A stretch of 64,000 bases of DNA from Cepaea nemoralis. Lineage: Eukaryota > Mollusca > Gastropoda > Stylommatophora > Helicidae. The translations under genes were made by a program, and so were the position numbers. The notes under the pieces are model-generated. The model saw only the letters and a program-made list of their open reading frames with translations, did not search any database and was not told the origin of the DNA. The DNA lies in NCBI GenBank assembly GCA_014155875.1, contig JACEFZ010027050.1:96474-160473 (forward strand), written 5' to 3'. This document shows positions 61,345 to 64,000 of this stretch, piece by piece; the first letter of the stretch is position 1, and each line of letters starts with the position of its first letter.

Positions 61345-61856
61345 CAGTGTTTCCCAATGTGGGGCCCACGCCCCACAGGGGGGGGGGGGGGCAATTCGAT
61401 TGTTAAGGGGGGGGGGGGGCAATTCGAAAATGGAAGAAATCGGCTGAATATAACAAAACGGGGAGACTTGAGACTGAAGTTAACTAAATTGGAACCTGAC
61501 ATAAGATCTCTTTGCAGCAAGCATCAAGCGCAAGGATCTCACTAAATTTAAATAATAAATAATTACTAATAATTAAAATAATATAGAAAAATCTTTCATT
61601 AAAATTATTTTGTACTTGAATTTCAGTTCTCCATTATATGTTTTGAAAATTTACTTACTGTGTTTGCTCAATAATTACCTAGTGATTTCTTCCTAAAACC
61701 TATCATTCAAATTTCTTTAGTGAACATTTCAATTTTTGAATATTAAAAATAATGTATATGTTGAGGGGGGGGGGGGGCGTGGGGCGGGGGAGGGGGCAAT
61801 ATGAATTTTAGAAAGGCTTAAGTGGGGCATGGCACAAAAAAGGTTGGGAAACACTG
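61345..61856. mobile_element. hAT-type MITE, 512 bp
   Basis: Ends are CAGTGTTTCCCAA and TTGGGAAACACTG, typical hAT terminal inverted repeats, with a perfect 8-bp duplication. The inside is AT-rich and non-coding, with G-runs near both ends (61,379-61,391, 61,407-61,416 and 61,765-61,795). It is non-autonomous and would need a hAT transposase in trans. Confidence 0.92.
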
Positions 61857-62110
61857 CTGTAGACTGATTAAATCTGTTTTCCACCCATACTTGATGAAGT
61901 CAATTGAATATACAGTAGGTTGTAGATTATGGTTAAGATGATTCCAGACTTCTTTTAGTGTGTCATCAAAGCAAATCATTCTGAGCTTGATTAAACAGGG
62001 TCTGTACCAGGCAAAGCTTATACTGAATAGTTGCACAGCTGTTTAAATGCAGGTATTGGCCCTTTCCATATTCTCTTTCAATAGACATTATTTTGGATGG
62101 TGCTTTTCTG

Positions 62111-62389
62111 TCAATGTCGAAATTGTATTTTGAAGAATAATAAGGTGTCATTATGATCATGGTCAACAGACAAAGAAATGTTCTTGTGGGCTTGGTTCAT
62201 GATGGAGTGGAATGATTCAGTCTGTTGTCTGGTCTCTGGGATGAATAATATATCATCCACATACCAGAGGTATAGAACTAGGTACTTAATATTTGAGGCT
62301 CTTTGTTTTTCTGAGAGCACCATAAACACGTCTGCTAGAATGGATCCTAGATGACTCCTCATGGCCACTCTGTCAATTTGGTGGTACAA
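62111..62389 (-). pseudogene. Penelope-like RT core fragment
   Basis: A 92-codon frame spanning the RT palm. The catalytic YVDD is intact (about 62,252-62,263). The normally invariant GVAMGSPLGP is altered to RVAMRSHLGS, which suggests loss of function. Penelope-like RTs form their own branch, near telomerase, and insert at chromosome ends or internal sites. Confidence 0.75.
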
Positions 62390-62830
62390 TTTGTTTAAAG
62401 AAAAATTAAGTTAATATTAGATGTGCACAGCAGTATTTCTTGAATTTAGATGTCGGTAGGCTGACAGCTTTGGTTATAATTGTGGTAGTTCATGGTGTGA
62501 ATTTAGTTTCTTTCATCTGTTTCAGCTGACTTTTCGATGCAGTAGAGTTTACTCCTGTGACGTCAGGTGGGGGTTTGGCCGATGGGTTTTCCTTTGCGCC
62601 TGTTTCTTCCCGCTTTTCCATTTGTCAGTGTTGGCTCCTAGCTCATCTGTTTTGAGTAGGTTGCAGTCCTTAGGACTCATCCTTTGGTTTATTTGCATTG
62701 TTCCTTTTTTAGCCAATTTTCTGTGCCTGAAACAGGAGCAGTGCTGCCATTGGATTGACTGCCTCTTCTTCAGGTAGTTTGGTCCATCTGAATATCTCTT
62801 TGTGATCTTTGATAAATTTATCAACTCTCT

Positions 62831-63828
62831 CCTCTATGCTGTCTAAGCTTTTGTCATCTTTCTGGGTAAACAATGTTTTTCCATGAATGTGATTGTCATT
62901 GTGAATGTATTACTGGTTTCAGCTTGAGGTTTCTCTGACAGTCTTTGACGTGGACTCTAGCTTGAGGTTTCTTAGTTGTCTTTGGCGTGGCTGTTGGCTT
63001 GCTTTGTCAGATTAGCTCCCTGTCACTTCTTACTTGTTCTCTTTCTGTTTGAATCGCTTGTAGTATGCCTTCTTTTTCTTTCTTCATCTGAGCTAAACAG
63101 TTCCTACCTCTTGCTGTATGCTAAGCTAGATTTTTTTTTTCCATTTCTTGCATTACTGACGGTGTGTTGTACTTTGTTTTCATTGGTTGGCTACTGTGTC
63201 AAGAATTTGTTGATTTGTTGGTAGCGGCTTCTTCTCTTCTTTCCTTGGACATTGGGCATCTGCTAGTTTTAGGCTTGGAACGTGTCATTCTTCTCATCCG
63301 AGCCGTGAACAGTTGTAACAGTAAGGGAGTTCTGGGGTAATATTAGAATCTAGTGGGAAACAGATACAGCACGATTGAGCATCGAGAGTGAAAGGGAAGG
63401 AGATGCTCAATCGTGACGTATTGGGTTGGCAAGGGCAGTTGAGATCCGGCCTTAGTCTTGAGTGGAGGAGAACATCGAAGCTTTGTCATCTTACCCAAAT
63501 AAACGTTATATCAACAAGAAAACAACATGCCTTCGTGTTCTTATACACTGGTATAGGATGCGAAATGGAGCCACTTGACCAGGATACTGAATTGGGCCGT
63601 CCCGGCTACCACGCGAAGTACTAAGAAACCTTCAAAGAATGCCTAAACCAGAAGGTATTTAACGTTTTCTCAAATCAGTTTATCAAGGTCGGGAGACGCT
63701 TGTTGTTGTTCCAGTGAAAGGATGTCCAGTAAAATTCTGTAATCAGTTCAATAATTAGCAAATAAAGAGGCTCGAAGGCTGTGATAACCCTGAGCAAATA
63801 ATTTCTCAATTATGTAAAATTATAGAAC
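62831..63828. other. Unassigned right-hand stretch
   Basis: 63,260-63,285 (CTAGTTTTAGGCTTGGAACG) resembles 46,165-46,190, so part may be Penelope-like 5' DNA. No convincing gene seen. Confidence 0.4.
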
Positions 63829-64000
63829 TTTTACGTCATCAAAAGGGCTTCCCAGAGCCGTGGTTTGAATTTTTACGTCATCAAAGGGCTTTCCAGAGCC
63901 GTGGTTTGAATTTTAACCTCATCAAAGGGCTTCTCAGAGCCGTGGTTTGAATTTTAAAGTCATCAAAGGGCCTCCCAGAGCCGTGGTTTGAATTTTACGT
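63829..64000 (+). repeat. 41-bp tandem repeat, four copies, runs off the window
   Basis: Unit about TTTTACGTCATCAAAGGGCT followed by TCCCAGAGCCGTGGTTTGAA. The GAGCCGTGG landmark falls at 63,855, 63,896, 63,937 and 63,978. Copies 1 and 2 contain TTACGTCA, a CRE/ATF-like site; copies 3 and 4 have it mutated. The right end is unknown. Confidence 0.9.

Larger units (their letters stand above)
61018..62830 (-). mobile_element. Penelope-like element, copy 2, interrupted by a hAT MITE
   Basis: The minus-strand RT fragment at 62,111-62,389 reads YHQIDRVAMRSHLGSILADV, then LVLYLWYVDDILFI, the Penelope-type YxxxDGVAMGSPLGP and FxRYVDD motifs with some residues changed. The upstream N-terminal zone lies at 62,549-62,824. 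The post-RT zone (FAWYRPCLIKLRMICFDDTL, LNHNLQPTVYSIDFIKYG) is at 61,870-62,036 and continues after the MITE at 61,230-61,340 (IPVQSTGHKMLSS). Stops and shifts show decay. No GIY-YIG endonuclease was recognised. Confidence 0.72.

Overview
This window looks like a repeat-dense stretch of an animal nuclear genome. I favour an invertebrate, possibly a mollusc, but only weakly: the guess rests on the mix of transposon families, and no single-copy gene pins the taxon. The only candidate host gene I can support is a frame-broken C2H2 zinc-finger array at 46,969-48,851. Almost everything else recognisable is mobile DNA. It includes APE-type LINEs (a Jockey/I-like copy and several RTE-like copies), at least four Ty3/gypsy-type LTR copies, Penelope-like RT fragments, two relics of a protein-primed family-B DNA polymerase, a hAT MITE, tRNA-headed SINEs, micro- and minisatellites, and one very large palindromic element.

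Layout. 1-2,822: Jockey/I-like LINE (minus strand), lacking the RT catalytic block. 2,823-8,259: truncated gypsy copy E1 (minus). 8,260-10,740: unassigned. 10,765-12,941: 3' half of a plus-strand gypsy copy E3a (integrase end, RT, RNase H, polypurine tract), followed by its LTR and leader-like DNA. 15,178-24,965: second plus-strand copy E3b. Its gag is cut by a complete nested minus-strand gypsy element E2 (16,185-23,735), which has two 555-bp LTRs that read as identical and a 5-bp target duplication CCACT. 24,966-27,850: DNA polymerase B relic A. 28,439-28,880: small fold-back repeat. 28,913-40,530: RTE-like copy 1, split in its RT by the large palindrome (29,775-39,107) and again near 39,411-39,900. 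40,927-43,796: RTE-like copy 2, flanked by 160-170-bp direct repeats. 45,430-46,740: decayed Penelope-like DNA. 46,755-46,965: SINE. 46,969-48,851: zinc-finger array. 51,455-51,710: complete SINE with target duplication. 53,365-53,600: RTE 3' end. 54,641-57,545: DNA polymerase B relic B. 57,695-57,915: reversed SINE. 58,467-59,965: GAA microsatellite and two oppositely oriented LINE pieces. 60,094-60,748: 42-bp minisatellite. 61,018-62,830: Penelope-like RT carrying a hAT MITE. 63,829-64,000: 41-bp tandem repeat running off the window.

The most interesting object is the 9,333-bp palindrome at 29,775-39,107. Its arms are about 3.55 kb. It begins AG and ends CT, and it is flanked by the 6-bp duplication TCTCTC, whose length is confirmed by comparing the interrupted LINE with its neighbour copy. 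Its 2.2-kb spacer holds a candidate three-exon gene whose exon junctions are all phase 0. I see no transposase, integrase or polymerase in it. Its end structure resembles Polinton/Maverick elements, so it may be a non-autonomous relative moved in trans. The second notable theme is that the gypsy copies place integrase upstream of RT, the Gmr1-like pol order. Three of them lack the integrase catalytic core, including E2, which appears to have inserted recently.
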